In this document: in pieces, positions 1-11,244 of the stretch
How the letters are laid out: every line of letters starts with the position of its first letter
Position numbering within the stretch: the stretch's first letter is position 1
From: Blasia pusilla
Taxonomy: Eukaryota; Marchantiophyta; Marchantiopsida; Blasiales
NCBI GenBank assembly: GCA_050084515.1
Contig: CM114274.1
Coordinates: forward strand, 22,692,001 to 22,756,000
Direction of reading: 5' to 3'
Length of the DNA stretch: 64,000 nucleotides
Program-made: the position numbers and the translations under genes
Notes under the pieces: model-generated
Databases searched by the model: none
Told to the model about the DNA's origin: nothing
Seen by the model: only the letters and a program-made list of their open reading frames with translations

Positions 1-196
1 CGGAAGTGGATGCAATTGTGGAGTCCGAGCATTGAACGATGCTCGGCCACAACCAAGAGAGTTTTTGGAGCTGAACGCACATGGAGAGGACATCCCAATG
101 GCGGATAGTTCCATGTAGAGATATGCCATGGTGGGTATCTCTCCCAATATTGTTGAGATATCTTCGCCCTTGTGAAGTACGAGCCGTGACTTACAT

Positions 197-863
197 GGTA
201 AATGGTAAATAGATCAAGCCCATGGGACCCAAAGGGTCAAAAGGCTGAAAAACACATTACAAGTCATTCATTCACTCATCCAGAAAAACATCCTAGCTAC
301 TGCCTCGAGCACTTGAGCGATGAATAATGATGTCCCTAATATAACAACCTAAATCATAAGGCACTAGCTGTAGTAAAGAATAGAAATTCTCCACATCTAT
401 TTTATGAGCTAGTCTAATCTCTTCATACCTTGGACATGTAACAAACACGGGCTCTTCATCCTCAATATTTTTCCCGTCACATAAGCTACAAATTCGTTCA
501 CTTCTATCAATATTAAACCATCGTCCTTCCTCAATTCCTAGCCTATGAGACCCAGTTCTATGTCATGCGATAATATGAACGTGGAGATCCCCTCAAGTAG
601 GTATCCTTGTTCACAATATACAAGCATAGGATTAACATGAAGTTGATAAACTCCATTTTGATGCCCCGGCTGCTCTAAATAATGTTGAGAAATTGCTTCT
701 ATAGATGCTCGCGCATTGCCATCGGTTTCATATCCCAATTACGTTCCGCCACATTCCACTTTGAAGACCAAGTCACCACATCCGCCATCTACCCTATGGA
801 ACGTGTGGTTGGCAAAGCTTGATGAGGGAGGCGAGAAACATCAAGAGATCTGACCCTTATATC
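197..863 (-). mobile_element. LINE-A fragment, 3' end of ORF2 (5'-truncated)
   Basis: This is the 3' end of the LINE-A family on the minus strand. It starts (in window order) with the family's GGTAAAT repeat tail and the conserved 3' sequence seen at many other places in the window. It runs through the C-terminal part of ORF2, including a recognisable HRLGI region and a Cys/His segment, and stops near the ARVRSLDVSRLP region. The rest of ORF2 is missing, which is the usual result of incomplete reverse transcription. No open frame of useful length survives. Confidence 0.85.
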
Positions 864-1097
864 TCTATCTTTATTCTTCCTATACGAGTACTCAACATAT
901 GGAGGATATGAATATATCTAGGAGTGGATTTTTGAATATTTACCTACATATATGACACCACATGCATAATAAGACAAAATAATGCTTCAATAAAAGAAAA
1001 TAGCAACATTGTATTATTTTGACGGAAAATTATTGAGAGGGGATACATTGTCCATTGTCCCATGTTTTTTGGGGAGGAGATAGTATAGGTGTTAATA

Positions 1098-1369
1098 GCG
1101 GATAATTAACAAGGAGGTGTTAGTAGTGGATAATGGGTAATTAAGAAGGAGGTGGGAGTAGTGGATAGTGGGTAATTAACAAGGAGGTGTTAGTAGTGGG
1201 AGTAGTGGGTAATTAACAAGGAGGTGGGAGTAGTGGATAGTGGATAATTAACAAGGAGATGTTAGTAGTGGGAGTAGTGGGTAATTAACAAGGAGGTGGG
1301 AGTAGTGGATAGTGGGTAATTAACAAGGAGATGTTAGTAGTGGGAGTAGTGGGTAATTAACAAGGAGTG
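1098..1369. repeat. Minisatellite, about 36-bp unit in 72-bp higher-order pairs
   Basis: Eight tandem units are visible, each holding the core TAATTAACAAGGAG followed by a (G)TTAGTAGTGG or GGGAGTAGTGG variant. Core starts fall near 1102, 1138, 1173, 1210, 1245, 1282, 1317 and 1354. Spacing alternates 35 and 37 bp, so two variant monomers have been amplified as a 72-bp pair. It lies roughly 700 bp upstream of the Hv1-like ORF. It has no evident coding capacity. Confidence 0.9.
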
Positions 1370-2054
1370 AAGTGGGGAATTTATAGTGAGGAGTGGGTTG
1401 TGTTAAGAGAAATTTGGTCACCCATGCATCGCACGGGCAACATACTAGTGTTATTATGTGAGAGTGAATATAAAACTACAAGGAAAATATTAAGTTTTCA
1501 AAATTTTTTAAGATTAGTGGCTATGAAAGGAATTGAGGCCTACAAGACATAAGGTTTGGAAAAAAAAAAACTCCTAGAGAACAAGATGGATTACAAGGTT
1601 TTCTACATGAACAGATGAGTAGGAGAATAATAACCCAAGGGGATTTACGAAGGAACAAGAAATGAATACGAGATTTTTTTTCAAAATATGGTGGAAATTT
1701 TTTTAACTTGCATTTCCGACCTTGTTGAGTAGTATTATTTTTCCATTATGGATTTTTTCATTCATCATGAATAGTGGATAAATAGAAATACATGAGAATA
1801 AATTTAGCTAAGTTTAAGTATGTGGTAGGGATAGAAATGATATGGGAAAGTACATGGCATGCACAATCCTAACTTGTATAGAATATGATAGAATCAATAA
1901 TTTTCTAAAAGAAATAACATGTGTACCATTTTCATCTTATGTAAAGGTATATCAAGTGAGTAAGAAATTATGGATAAAGTTACAAACATTGAGCTAATTT
2001 TAAATATATTGTTGAATTGACTTACAGGTTATAGCTTCTTAGAACATATGGGAC
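1370..2054. other. AT-rich upstream region of the Hv1-like gene
   Basis: No recognisable coding region or transposon is present. Just before the ORF there is a TTGACTTACAG sequence that could serve as a splice acceptor, so an upstream non-coding or coding exon is possible. Nothing else here can be assigned. Confidence 0.4.
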
Positions 2055-3131
2055 ATGGTGGAGCTCTTCTTATCTAATTCAAATCTGAATTTCTTTTTCC
2101 AAACTTCAAGTATGGTTGGGATTTGGGATTATAATGATGAGATAGACAAGAGAGCACTAGAAGATATCAAAAAGTTGAAGTTTATGGATAAAGATTCAAA
2201 ACTTGCCCTTGACTATGGAGATGGATCAGGTTGTCAAATACATGGACCTAAGTTGAAGTTTCTTGAATTTCAAAAGGAAAATGGACTAGACTATCACCAA
2301 GTCAAGAACATTTATAAATCCAAGGCACATGGCTCTAATTATGAAACCAAGAAATCATCAAATAAAAGCATTCAATGGTCTATGGAGATCACTGATAAAC
2401 AAAGACGGGAATCAAACAAGGTTAGACCAAGAGCAAGTATTTACGAGGCAAAAGATTCATTTGGAAAAATCCAAGAATTATTGATCCAAAAGCGCAAGTT
2501 ATCAATCGGGCCTTTGCAAGACTTGAGCATGAGAAATTTGGCACAAAAATGTCTCTGGCGAAGAAGATTGGGAGTACTTTTGGAATCAACTCTATACCAC
2601 ATCTTCTTGGTCACTCTCTTGATAATGGATATGATAGTAACCGTTGTGGACATATTAAGGATACTTCACATGAAGACTACAGATCTATTGACTTGTTCTC
2701 ATATATTGGAGAAATGCAAGGAGCAAGGACAATGTGAGGAACAATTCCATCATCTTCCACATTGGACATTTCTCTTTTGGATCTCTATTGGAATTTTGTC
2801 ATTTTTAGGTTTTACTACAGTAGCTCTCCTTGTGGCTTTCGACGCCCAATTTTTCTCTCATCCTGGATATGTTTTGGATGCAGTCATTGTAATCATTACT
2901 TTGGGGTTGGAGGTTGGTTTGAATCATGATACTTTTGGGGTTTTGATAATCTTAACACTATGGCGTATTATTAGGGTAGCACATGGAATTTTTGAGATGA
3001 CAGAGGGGCATATGGAAAAGGCTTTGAAAAAGTTGGAAGAACAACTCCAAGAAGCAGAGGCTTCCCATTTAAAAGATGAGGAGCATATTAATACCTTAGA
3101 AGGATTATTGGATTTAGTAGATAAACACTAA
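2055..3131 (+). CDS. Voltage-gated proton channel (Hv1/HVCN1-like)
   Basis: This 358-residue protein has a hydrophilic N-terminus (about 1-175), four membrane segments and a C-terminal coiled coil, the layout of Hv1 channels, in which the voltage sensor itself conducts protons. S1 (about 179-203) holds LLIMDMIV with D192 at the place of the selectivity aspartate D112 of human Hv1. S2 is about 237-263. S3 (271-288) has LDAVIVI with D275. S4 (294-310) ends LWRIIRVAHG with R304 and R307. Residues 315-357 form heptads (ALKKLEEQLQEAEA). The S1-S2 loop has three cysteines (214, 221, 227). By alignment from memory, the first S4 arginine is Thr301, and the S2 acid and lysine of the charge-transfer site are Thr254 and Leu258, so gating may differ or the copy may be a divergent paralogue. 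Translation may begin at Met20. The frame is intact, unlike every neighbour, which supports a real gene. Confidence 0.75.
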   Translation: MVELFLSNSNLNFFFQTSSMVGIWDYNDEIDKRALEDIKKLKFMDKDSKLALDYGDGSGCQIHGPKLKFLEFQKENGLDYHQVKNIYKSKAHGSNYETKKSSNKSIQWSMEITDKQRRESNKVRPRASIYEAKDSFGKIQELLIQKRKLSIGPLQDLSMRNLAQKCLWRRRLGVLLESTLYHIFLVTLLIMDMIVTVVDILRILHMKTTDLLTCSHILEKCKEQGQCEEQFHHLPHWTFLFWISIGILSFLGFTTVALLVAFDAQFFSHPGYVLDAVIVIITLGLEVGLNHDTFGVLIILTLWRIIRVAHGIFEMTEGHMEKALKKLEEQLQEAEASHLKDEEHINTLEGLLDLVDKH

Positions 3132-3539
3132 TTAGTCCATTCATAAACAAAAAAAACTTTGATTCCTATGAAGTTTTGTAGTTATTGAAGTTTATAGAAA
3201 AGCATCACAAATTTTGTCTGCGTTGCCATTTGGTCATGTTTGTATTAAGGATCCACAATAGATTTGTGATATCTAGACTAAACACATCTAATAAACTGTA
3301 AGAGATTTTTTATTCAAGTAAAATTCTGATCTTATTTTATTTGGAAATAAAAATTCAAACATGTGTGTTATTATAAGCAATTGTTTACAAGTTAGAATTT
3401 TGGAAAATGAAAGTAAATTAAATTATTTAATCCCTAATTATTCATGAAAAATATTCTCAAACTAAATATACTTCTCTAGTCATTAATCTAGAAAAAGGAA
3501 AAATCACATCATAAGCAAATCACCAAATGAGGAAAAGAT
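3132..3539. other. 3' flank of the Hv1-like gene
   Basis: AT-rich sequence follows the TAA stop. It includes AATAAA-like strings (for example within GGAAATAAAAATT near 3341) that could be polyadenylation signals. I see no second gene or transposon. Confidence 0.35.
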
Positions 3540-3803
3540 CCTACAAGCCTAATTCTAGCCAATACCTAGAACACTCGAACGATGAATAATGAAATCCCTA
3601 ATATAACAATCTAAATCATAAGGTACTAATTCTAGTAAATAATAGAAATTTGTACATAAATTTGATGATAGTCTAATTGCTTCATATCTAATATATGTAA
3701 AATACATATTCTCCATCCTCAATATTTGCTACATTAAATTATTTATATTATTACCATTTATCTACAATATTTAGCTAACATTCTTTCTCAATGCCCAGTC
3801 TAT
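3540..3803 (-). mobile_element. Strongly decayed LINE-A fragment
   Basis: The block of ATGAATAATGA, AATATAACAA and CTAAATCATAAGG strings is the 3' part of LINE-A ORF2 and its 3' UTR in minus orientation. It is much more diverged than the other copies and shows local rearrangement near 3720-3780. It is probably the oldest LINE-A copy in the window. Confidence 0.7.
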
Positions 3804-3848
3804 GGTAAATGGTAAATAAATCAAGCTCGTGAGATCCAAAGGGTCAAA
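3804..3848 (-). mobile_element. LINE-A tail-only insertion
   Basis: About 45 bp consisting only of GGTAAATGGTAAAT plus the conserved 3' terminal sequence (minus orientation) sit inside the decayed LINE-A fragment. The sequence then continues into unrelated DNA. It looks like an extremely 5'-truncated insertion. Confidence 0.65.
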
Positions 3849-4169
3849 CCTTATGAAAACCAGTTTGATGTTGTGTAATAACCAAACTGGTTTATTGATG
3901 TAAGAAAGTAAAGATCTTCGCAACTAGATGGTCTTGTCCACAACATGGCTTGATAGATTGCGTCAGAGTAAAAAACTTGGCAAACGAAAACCATTTAGTA
4001 AGTACAGTACATAGGCTCCTTCCCTACTGCTTGTTATTATTACTAAGTGCTTTCCTATTGATAGGTACCTTTCGGTTAGGTGGCTAATACGGGCTTCTTT
4101 GACTTCCCAAGGATAAAAGTAACCCCTAGGACCCCGCCATTGTTTCCTACATGGCTCGTCCAAAAATCC

Positions 4170-4945
4170 TCATTTTTGAATTCCCTATGCCCTAGAAGTG
4201 TTAGGCGCGGGTATGTCCTCTGCATGGACATGCCCCTCAATCAAATCTCTAGGCCACGTGATGGCGCTGCTGAATGCTACTAATGTCGCCATCTCGTCTT
4301 GACGTTGCTCAATCACTCCACTCGTGAATCAAACCGCTAACGAGCTAAGTTGCCCATCACCTAACTTCCATCTTGGTCTGTAGGACGTGGACTGCTCCCA
4401 ATAATCCAGGGGAAACCCCATCAGTTTTAGCACTGCATCTTCAACGAAGACGTCGTAGGACTCGGATCGGTAGTTATCCCCTTGGCTCACACCAGGGACT
4501 CATCTGATGGATGTCTCGGACGAATCCTCACCACAAACTCATGTTGGGTGATAAACTGCATCGTACTTGCTCCACCCAAGGATGTTTGTATCTTGAATGG
4601 ACAATGCTCCACATTGGCCCTTATCAAGCCCAATCTTGTAAATACCACCTTCCCCAACATTAGGGGTTGCGCTCCCAAATCTAACAAGACGCGTTGTGGA
4701 CTAAACAATATGCCTCTTGGAATCACCAATTGGAAGACCTCTCCCCGATTATCCAACAACACAACACCTAGCAACACCACGGGACGCTCAATCGTGGATC
4801 TAGCAAGCATCTCCGTCATCCTAGAAGATGCAACTTGCCATGGCACTAAGGTGGACGCCCTAGAGGGCTCCAAGCATAGGTCCACCACTTCCTCTACAAT
4901 CATCTTTGATCGTGATGCAAGAACACCAACTCCACTCTCATATAG
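4170..4945 (-). pseudogene. Ty3-like DNMT-element fragment: protease and downstream linker
   Basis: The minus-strand translation closely follows the protease region of the large plus-strand element at 40.9-41.7 kb. The retropepsin motif is VLLDLGAQPLML, with the usual DSGA read as DLGA. The SYDVxVxxxVL and MGFPLDYWE segments follow, then the TAAFSTAITWP-like linker. An open frame covers 4487-4903. The fragment ends at the LINE-A tail at 4946, so LINE-A either inserted here or was joined by a rearrangement. Methyltransferase and pol parts are absent. Confidence 0.8.
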
Positions 4946-7076
4946 GTAAATAGTAAATAGATCAAACCCGTAGGACCCAAAGGATTAAAAGGCTGAAAAA
5001 CACATTACAAATCATTCATTTACTGACCCAAAAAAACATCCTAAAGACTTTCTCCTAGCTACTGCCTAGAGCACTTCAGCGATGAATAATGACATCCCTA
5101 ATATAAGAACCTAAATCATAAGGCACTAGTTGTAGTAAAGAATACAAATTCTCCACATCTATTTTATGAGCTAGTCTAATCTCTTCATACCTTGGACATG
5201 AATAAACACATGCTCTTCATCCTCAATACTCTCTCTATCATATAGCTTAAAGATTCGTTCACTTCTATCAATATTAAGCTAACGTCCTTCCTTAATTCCT
5301 AGCCTATGAGACCCACTTCCATGTCGTGCAATAGTATGATGTAAGAACGTGGAGATCTCCACAAGTAGGTATCCTTGTTCACAATATACAAACATAGGAT
5401 TACCATGAAGTTGGTAAAACTCCATTTTGGTGCCTGCAGTGCTCCAAATGATGTTGAGAAATTGCTTCTCTAGATGCTCACGGAGTGCCGTCGGTTTTAA
5501 GTCCCAATTGCGTTCTGCCACATTCCACTTTGAAGACCAAGTCACCACATCTGCCATCCACCATATGGAACGTGTGGCTCGCAAAGCTTGATGAGGGAGG
5601 CGAGAAACATTAAGTGATCTCACCCTTGCGATATGAGTGATGGTCAAGTAAAGAGCTTCAACCTCTAGAGGAAGACAACCTATTTCCGCAAGAAGAATAG
5701 CATAAGGAGTTTGGTTTCTTACACCCAATTCTTCTTGTAGAAATATGATTTGCACCCTCTCAAAGCGCTCCCAACTTGTCTTCTTACAACTAGGGCCCCA
5801 AACTTGGATCCCATATAAGACCACGGGCAACACTAAGCTCCTAAAAAAGAACTTCCTAAGATCCCAAGACACAAGATGAGCTCTTCTACACCGATTTAAA
5901 AATGAATATAGAGCTTTGTAACCAGTTTCTACTCTCTTTTGCACGCAAAGTGCCCAACTATAGTCATGAGAAAAATCAATGCCTAGATATTTGTAACTCT
6001 TCACTTGTTCTAATTGTAGACCTTTGTAAAAGAACGAGAACTTGGATCTAGTACCCATTATAATGACTTTAGACTTCTCCATATTAACCTCCATCTGATT
6101 CTCAATACAAAACCTTGCCAAAGTGTCTAGGTGTTTTTGTAAAGTAATGCCATCACGTGCTAGTAATATGATATCATCTTCATACAATAGAGCTTTGATG
6201 ACAAAGTCTCCAAGCTTGACACCTTCACTATCACATTCCTCCAACCACTTTTCGATATTATCTATGAAAACTCCAAATAGAGTAGGGGAGAGAGGGCAAC
6301 CTTGAATGACTCCGATGGTACTCAAGATCTCTTGAGTTTGTGAACCTTTGAATTTGGCCCGAATAGAATGGTATAACGTGGTCCCGGCTGCTAGGAGATT
6401 TGGTGGTACTCCAATGGTGTGCAGCCTTTCCCATAAGAGCTTACGAGGTACAGTATCAAAAGCTTTCTTGAAATCGATGAAGCCGCAAAACAAAGCTTTT
6501 CCATTGCCCTTTGATTTCTCCCATAAAACACGCAAGGCCAAGATATGGTGGATGGTGTTGTATGTTGGGCAAAAACCAGCTTGGACCCGTGCTTTCTTTT
6601 GGAAAGACTCTATCCATGTGCTCAACTTTGACTCCACCAATTTCCCAAACAGCTTGGCAAAAACACTACCCACCATGATATTACGATAGTTTGTCACCAA
6701 GTCCTTGCTTCCTTATTTGTGAATAGGAACAATCTCCCGTAGCGACCAGGTTGAAGGAAAAGCATAGATAGCAGCATCATCAAATACTTTGGTGAGGATT
6801 GGTTGTCCTTCCCACTTGAAAAGTTCAATAGAAAGAGCATCCAAATCCTCACATTTACCATTTGCTAATCTTCTTAGTTAAGAAGATTAGCTTTAGAGAA
6901 TAAGCAAGGTATTCCTTCACAATATGGCATAGATGTAGCATCGGGGAAGAAATAAAGCTTTTTGGAAAAAGATACCTAAGACTTGGGATCAAGAGTAGGT
7001 TTTGAAGACCGTACTTCTAACCGTCTCCAAAATGATTTGGGGTTCTCATGCAACTCCCTTGTCAAGGATTCTTACT
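4946..7076 (-). mobile_element. LINE-A copy, 5'-truncated, with long RT open frame
   Basis: This minus-strand LINE-A copy contains the tail, the 3' UTR, a nearly continuous ORF2 C-terminal two-thirds, and decayed sequence up to about 7076 matching the EN-RT linker. The endonuclease and ORF1 are missing. The conserved 3' end is inserted in a Ty3-like protease fragment on its left. Confidence 0.85.
5279..6700 (-). pseudogene. LINE-A ORF2 partial: reverse transcriptase, thumb and C-terminal region
   Basis: A 473-residue open frame covers the non-LTR reverse transcriptase from the NYR motif (residues 4-6) through FIDFKKAFDTV (about 75-84, first catalytic Asp77), GCPLSPTLF (134-142) and the active-site box at 172-176, to the thumb and the region before the CCHC motif. 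The box reads YEDD where all sister copies have YADD or YAND, so this copy probably could not polymerise even if expressed. A TAG replaces a Trp codon at the C-terminus just before the zinc-binding segment. Upstream endonuclease is absent, so this is a truncated, non-autonomous copy. Confidence 0.85.
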
Positions 7077-7103
7077 TCCACCACATCCGCCATTCTCGTT
7101 TCT

Positions 7104-7151
7104 TTGACCCTTTGGGTCCCAAGGGCTTGATCTATTTACCATTTACCATTT
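7104..7151 (+). mobile_element. LINE-A 3' tail, plus orientation
   Basis: The conserved terminal sequence GACCCTTTGGGTCCC followed by GATCTATTTACC repeats appears here in plus orientation without the rest of an element. About 30 bp earlier a CCACCACATCCGCCAT string of ORF2 is present. This marks either a tail-only insertion or a rearranged copy. Confidence 0.65.
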
Positions 7152-7174
7152 AGATTTCACCAAGTATTTGTAAA

Positions 7175-7640
7175 GGCTTGTCATAATAAGCTTCATATGA
7201 CAGTGGATGTGAAAGATATGGCCTCCGCATGATTCAGATCTGAAATCATCAAATCTAGAAGAGCAGAAACTCAAAACTCTCACAACTCTGTCTCCATAAC
7301 TTGATTGTCCTTGAAATTTGTATTTCTAGGGAGCCTCCTCTTACACCATATTTCTTCAAAATCTTAGCTTCATGTGACTCTCCATCCAAAAGATATTGCC
7401 TCCGCAAGATTCAGATCTGAAATCCTCAAACCTAGAAGAGTAGAAACTCAAATGTCTTACAACTGTGTCTCTATAAAATTTTTGTACTTGGAATTTTCAG
7501 CATTATGGCGCCTTGTCACATTCCATGTTGTCTCAAAATCTTAGCTTCATATGACAGTTCATGTGAAAGATATGGCCTCCGCAAGATTCAGATCTGAAAT
7601 CCTCAAATCTAGAAGAGAAGAAAATCAAATCTCTTACAGC
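7175..7640 (-). repeat. LINE-A 5' UTR monomers, 177-bp tandem units (about 2.6 copies)
   Basis: Three occurrences of GATTCAGATCTGAAATC start at 7231, 7408 and 7585, exactly 177 bp apart. The units are the reverse complement of the monomers at the 5' end of the full LINE-A copy at 25241. They are joined on the right directly to an ORF2-internal LINE-A piece, showing an internally deleted element. Confidence 0.85.
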
Positions 7641-7741
7641 TTCGAAATGAGAGAAATCAATGCCTAGATATTTGTAACTCTTCACTGGTTCTAATTGTAG
7701 ACCTTTGTAAAAGAACAAGAACTTGGATCTAGTACCCACTA
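7641..7741 (-). mobile_element. LINE-A ORF2 scrap fused to 5' monomers
   Basis: About 100 bp encode, on the minus strand, the GTRSKF, YKGLQLE and YKYLGIDFSH stretch of LINE-A ORF2. They abut the 5' UTR monomers on one side and a plus-strand Ty3-like fragment on the other. ORF1, the endonuclease and most of the RT have been deleted between the monomers and this piece. Confidence 0.75.
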
Positions 7742-9062
7742 GATCATGGACTCGGATGTGGGTAGCGGGATGGAGGAGCCTACTGTTGATGAGTGCGAAT
7801 ATGCTATGGAATTTGCTACAAGTACTACGGTAGTGCTCGACACGTTGGAGTCATCACAAAGACAGGTGTGGGGACAGGCGATGGACCTGAATTGTCTCAT
7901 ATGGATAGTCAGTCTAGGTATGGTTGAGCAACAACGGATGCGAGTGTCATCCATGTCGTCACGTCCACGAGTTAGCGCACTGCCTACAGGGTCTGTAGAG
8001 GCATTGGGTGGGGATGAGACGAGGAGAGATAGGCACACATAGACTTCTTGGGATGATGTTTGAGCGAAGAGTGCAGAGACAACTAGAGTAGCACATGTTC
8101 ATTTTTTTGGTGTGGAGCATGACGTGGGAGTTCATAGGGATGGTTGTAGCGAAGGTGGCTAGGGTTGCTCCATACCAACCAAAGTCAAAGGTTACCACTT
8201 CTTTGAGTGAGGTCATGATTGAGACATGGAACTTTAAAGCCTATGATAGGTCTCGAGTTGAAAGGAGGAGAGAGACGGCAGATACATAGGTTTTTGAGAG
8301 GGCATGTGGATTTTCTTGCCTTTAGTATGAGAGACTTTGGTACTTTGAAGGATGTTGGGATAGGGATAAATTTGGCTAGTGGTATGTCAATCTTTCGTCG
8401 ACTCTACAGGTATTTTGACATGGAGCGAGCCTTGATTGAAAGTAGAAGTCATGACTCATGGGAGTTAAGACAAGTAGACTTATTGCATATGGAATATGCG
8501 TCTGTCATAGTCACGCCGAAAAAGAAGGATGTTTATGGAAATTGTATGGATAGGCAGTTGTGTGGAGATTACCGCCCTATCAACCGACATACGAGGTCAA
8601 ATCCATATGGCATGCCTACTCCTGAGGAGATATTTGATGTGGTAGGTCATGCAAAGATCTTTAATACTTTATATCTCCATGTTGGCTATCATCAACTTCC
8701 TATCAAGAAGAGAGAGAGAAAACAACATTTTGGGGGATAGATCATTTTGGGAGAGATTGTTTGTATTAGTGTTGGTTCTTACCATTTGGGTTGAAGAACG
8801 TCCAAGTTGTAGAGAGTGATGGAAAGGATCTTGGATGGTTTTGATCTTGTATGGCGTTATATAGATTATATTCTTATCTTCATTTCCACAGTTGGCGAGC
8901 ATAAGTGACACCCAAAGGAGGTGTTTTGGAGATTGCAGTAATATGGACTAAAGTTACATCCAAGAAAGTGTAGGTTTTTTTAGGAGCGGATAGAGACCTT
9001 GGGACACACCATATATCCAAGTGGGTTAGGTTTTTATGAGACAAAAATGAAGGCTATTTCGT
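7742..9062 (+). pseudogene. Ty3-like DNMT-element fragment: end of methyltransferase and start of RT
   Basis: Translation of 7746-8042 matches the C-terminal part of the retroelement DNA methyltransferase (a VDExExAMxFA stretch and QAMDLNCLIWIVSLG). Translation of 8219-8740 matches the RT N-terminus (SMRDFGTL, IFRRLYRYFDMERALI, CGDYRPINR, PTPEEIFDVVGHAKIFNTL). Beyond 8740 the frame is shifted, but the YIDD-region and YLGHTIYP-like sequences continue to about 9060. A LINE-A copy begins there within the VEAIS segment. It has several stops and is clearly dead. Confidence 0.8.
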
Positions 9063-9075
9063 AACTAGGCTCAAC

Positions 9076-9288
9076 GTGATACTGCCATGGCTAACAAGGC
9101 GATTCTCAAAGGACGAAGGATATGGTTGGATCTTGATCTTACACCTCTACAAGTTGAAGCTAGGAGAAAGGAGCTTGCAAAAGTCAAAGAGGCTCAAGAA
9201 GCAGGTTTTATTGCTTATCTACGCGATGGTCGAGCAATTGTTACCTAGGGAAAAAGAGAGTTATCAACCTAGCAATCCAAGAAGCTGA
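9076..9288 (+). pseudogene. LINE-A ORF1 C-terminal remnant
   Basis: The AT-GRRIWLDLDLTPLQVEARRKELAKVK type sequence of the LINE-A ORF1 C-terminal domain is readable in this stretch in another frame and interrupted by a TAG. Sister sequence is at 26240-26429. No complete ORF1 is present. Confidence 0.6.
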
Positions 9289-9431
9289 GAGTGTTGATGT
9301 GGAATATACGAGGCCTTTCAACAACAAAGTATGTGAGTGCTCTACTAGTTTGGGAGATGGCGGACATCATCAATATTGTGGAGACTTGGAAACATGAGAG
9401 CAATATTATTGCAGAGATGTAAGGGTTTACT

Positions 9432-9776
9432 TTGGTGGGATCGACACGGAACCAAAGAAGGCAACGGGTAAGAAGGGATTATGGTGGTGTTGCTACTTTC
9501 ATCAGGTCTCAATTTCTATCTCTCATACATCTAGAAGATCAAGATATCGAGTGCCAATATCATTGGCTACATCTTGGTTTGGTTGGGGGATCTTATTGTT
9601 ATTTGGAAATTTGTTATTTTGCACCACTATCCATGCCTATCTACTCAACACGCACTTATAATCGAATTCAACCATTCCATCTACTGATTGGGGATTTTCT
9701 CAAATATCAAAGCAAAGGTGAAGTCTTTCTAGTTGGGGATTTCAATGCTCGCACACATACTGCTCAATTGACCTAA
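9432..9776 (+). pseudogene. LINE-A ORF2 endonuclease fragment
   Basis: The 114-residue frame carries apurinic-endonuclease-like features: RDYGGVATFIRSQF, the YCYLEICYFAP strand and FLVGDFNARTH, the conserved catalytic GDFN motif. It ends at a stop just after that motif, and the SDH part near 10060 (LDHTPLLFTLS) is in another frame. This is a broken copy of the strand-nicking domain used for target-primed reverse transcription. Confidence 0.75.
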
Positions 9777-10776
9777 TTCAGTGATTCCTTGATGTCTCCT
9801 CTTCTCGAAAAATATGAGGATGGTTTGTGGTCTAGAATCTCTTCAGATCTTTCTACAAATCCATTGGCAGAGCATTTTTTAAAATTTCGAAGCCACTTGT
9901 TATTTGAAAGTTCTTAATGGAACCTCTTATTTTCCCAATTCTCACTCCAATACGTGTTTCTCCTCTACCCACGCTAGCACCATCGATTATCTTTTGTCCT
10001 CGCCCGCTAATAGCTCTCTTATCTCTATATTTGATATTCTAGAATCTTAGTTTGAATTAGATCACACACCTCTTTTGTTCACTCTCTCAATGTCAAAGGC
10101 AATTCCTCTCTCGACATGTCAATTTGTTTTAGCTTCTCCTAAGTTTTGCTTAGATCCTGGTAAAAAAAATCTTTATATGATACATTTACAAGAACTCTCG
10201 ACTCGCATTGTATGGAGCCCAGATCCACACACGCAAGTTTGTAACTAACCGAATTGCTCAAAAATACTACATCTAAGTTCTTTTTGGGGCATATGGACAG
10301 AAGTGCTAGAAGGCTGCCTTGTAATGGGTGGTTTGACTCTGAATGCAAGCAAGCAAGGGCAAGATTTGTAGATAAATCTTTGGATATCCAAAGTTGGCTT
10401 ATCATGACGAGTCTTTAGAAATATTTGGTGAAATATGAGAAACGAGCTTTCTTGCGGCGGAAGCAAGAGTCCTTGACAAGGGAGCTGCATGACAACCCCA
10501 AATCATTTTGGAGACGGTTAGTAGTACGGTCTTCAAAATCTACTCTTGATCCTAAATCTTTGATATATTTTGTCGAAAAGCTTTATTTCTTCCCTAATGC
10601 TATATCTATGGCACGTTGTGAAGGAATACTTGGCTTATTCTCTGAAGTAGAGGTGATGACTTATATCGCAAGGGTAAGATCTCTTGATGTTTCTCGCCTC
10701 CCTCATGAAGCTTTGCCAGCCACACTGTCCATAGGGTGGATGGCGGATGTGGTGACTTGGGTCTTCAAAGTGGAAT

Positions 10777-11244
10777 GTGGCAGAACGCTATTGGAACATG
10801 AAACCGATGGCACTCTGCGAGCATCTACAAAACCAATTTCTCAACATTATTTGGAGCAGAGCGCGTACAAAAATGGAGTGTTATCAACTCTATGTTAATC
10901 CTATGCTTGTATATTGTGAACAAGGGTACCTACTTGCGGGGATCTGCACGTTCTTATGTCATATTATCGCACGACATAGAACTGGGTCTCATAGGCTAGG
11001 AATTGAGGAAGGACAATGGTTTAATATTGATAGAAGTGAACAAATTTGTAGGCTATGTGACGGAGAAAATATTGAGAATGAAGAGCATATGTTTGTTACA
11101 TGTCCAAGGTATGAAGCGATTAGACTAGCTCATAAAATAGATGTGGAGAATTTCTATTCTTTACTACAACTAGTGCCTTATGATTTCGGTTGTTATATTA
11201 AGGAGATCATTATTCATGGCTCAAGTGCTCTAGGCAGTAGCTAG
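10777..11244 (+). pseudogene. LINE-A ORF2 C-terminal region with zinc-binding motif
   Basis: A 155-residue frame encodes the C-terminal tail of ORF2 downstream of the deleted RT core. It includes HRLGIEEGQWFNIDRSEQICRLC followed by HMFVTCPRY, a C-x2-C...H...C pattern typical of LINE ORF2 C-termini. It ends in an intact stop at SSALGSS and is followed by the element's 3' UTR. The enzyme domains are absent. Confidence 0.75.

Noticed and set aside
3856-3893. AAACCAGTTT..AAACTGGTTT stem-loop as a terminator or small RNA
   Set aside because: A 10-bp stem with a long loop in AT-rich eukaryotic DNA has little support as a functional element.
4482-4949. 155-residue plus-strand open frame
   Set aside because: It is the complement of the Ty3-like protease fragment on the minus strand.
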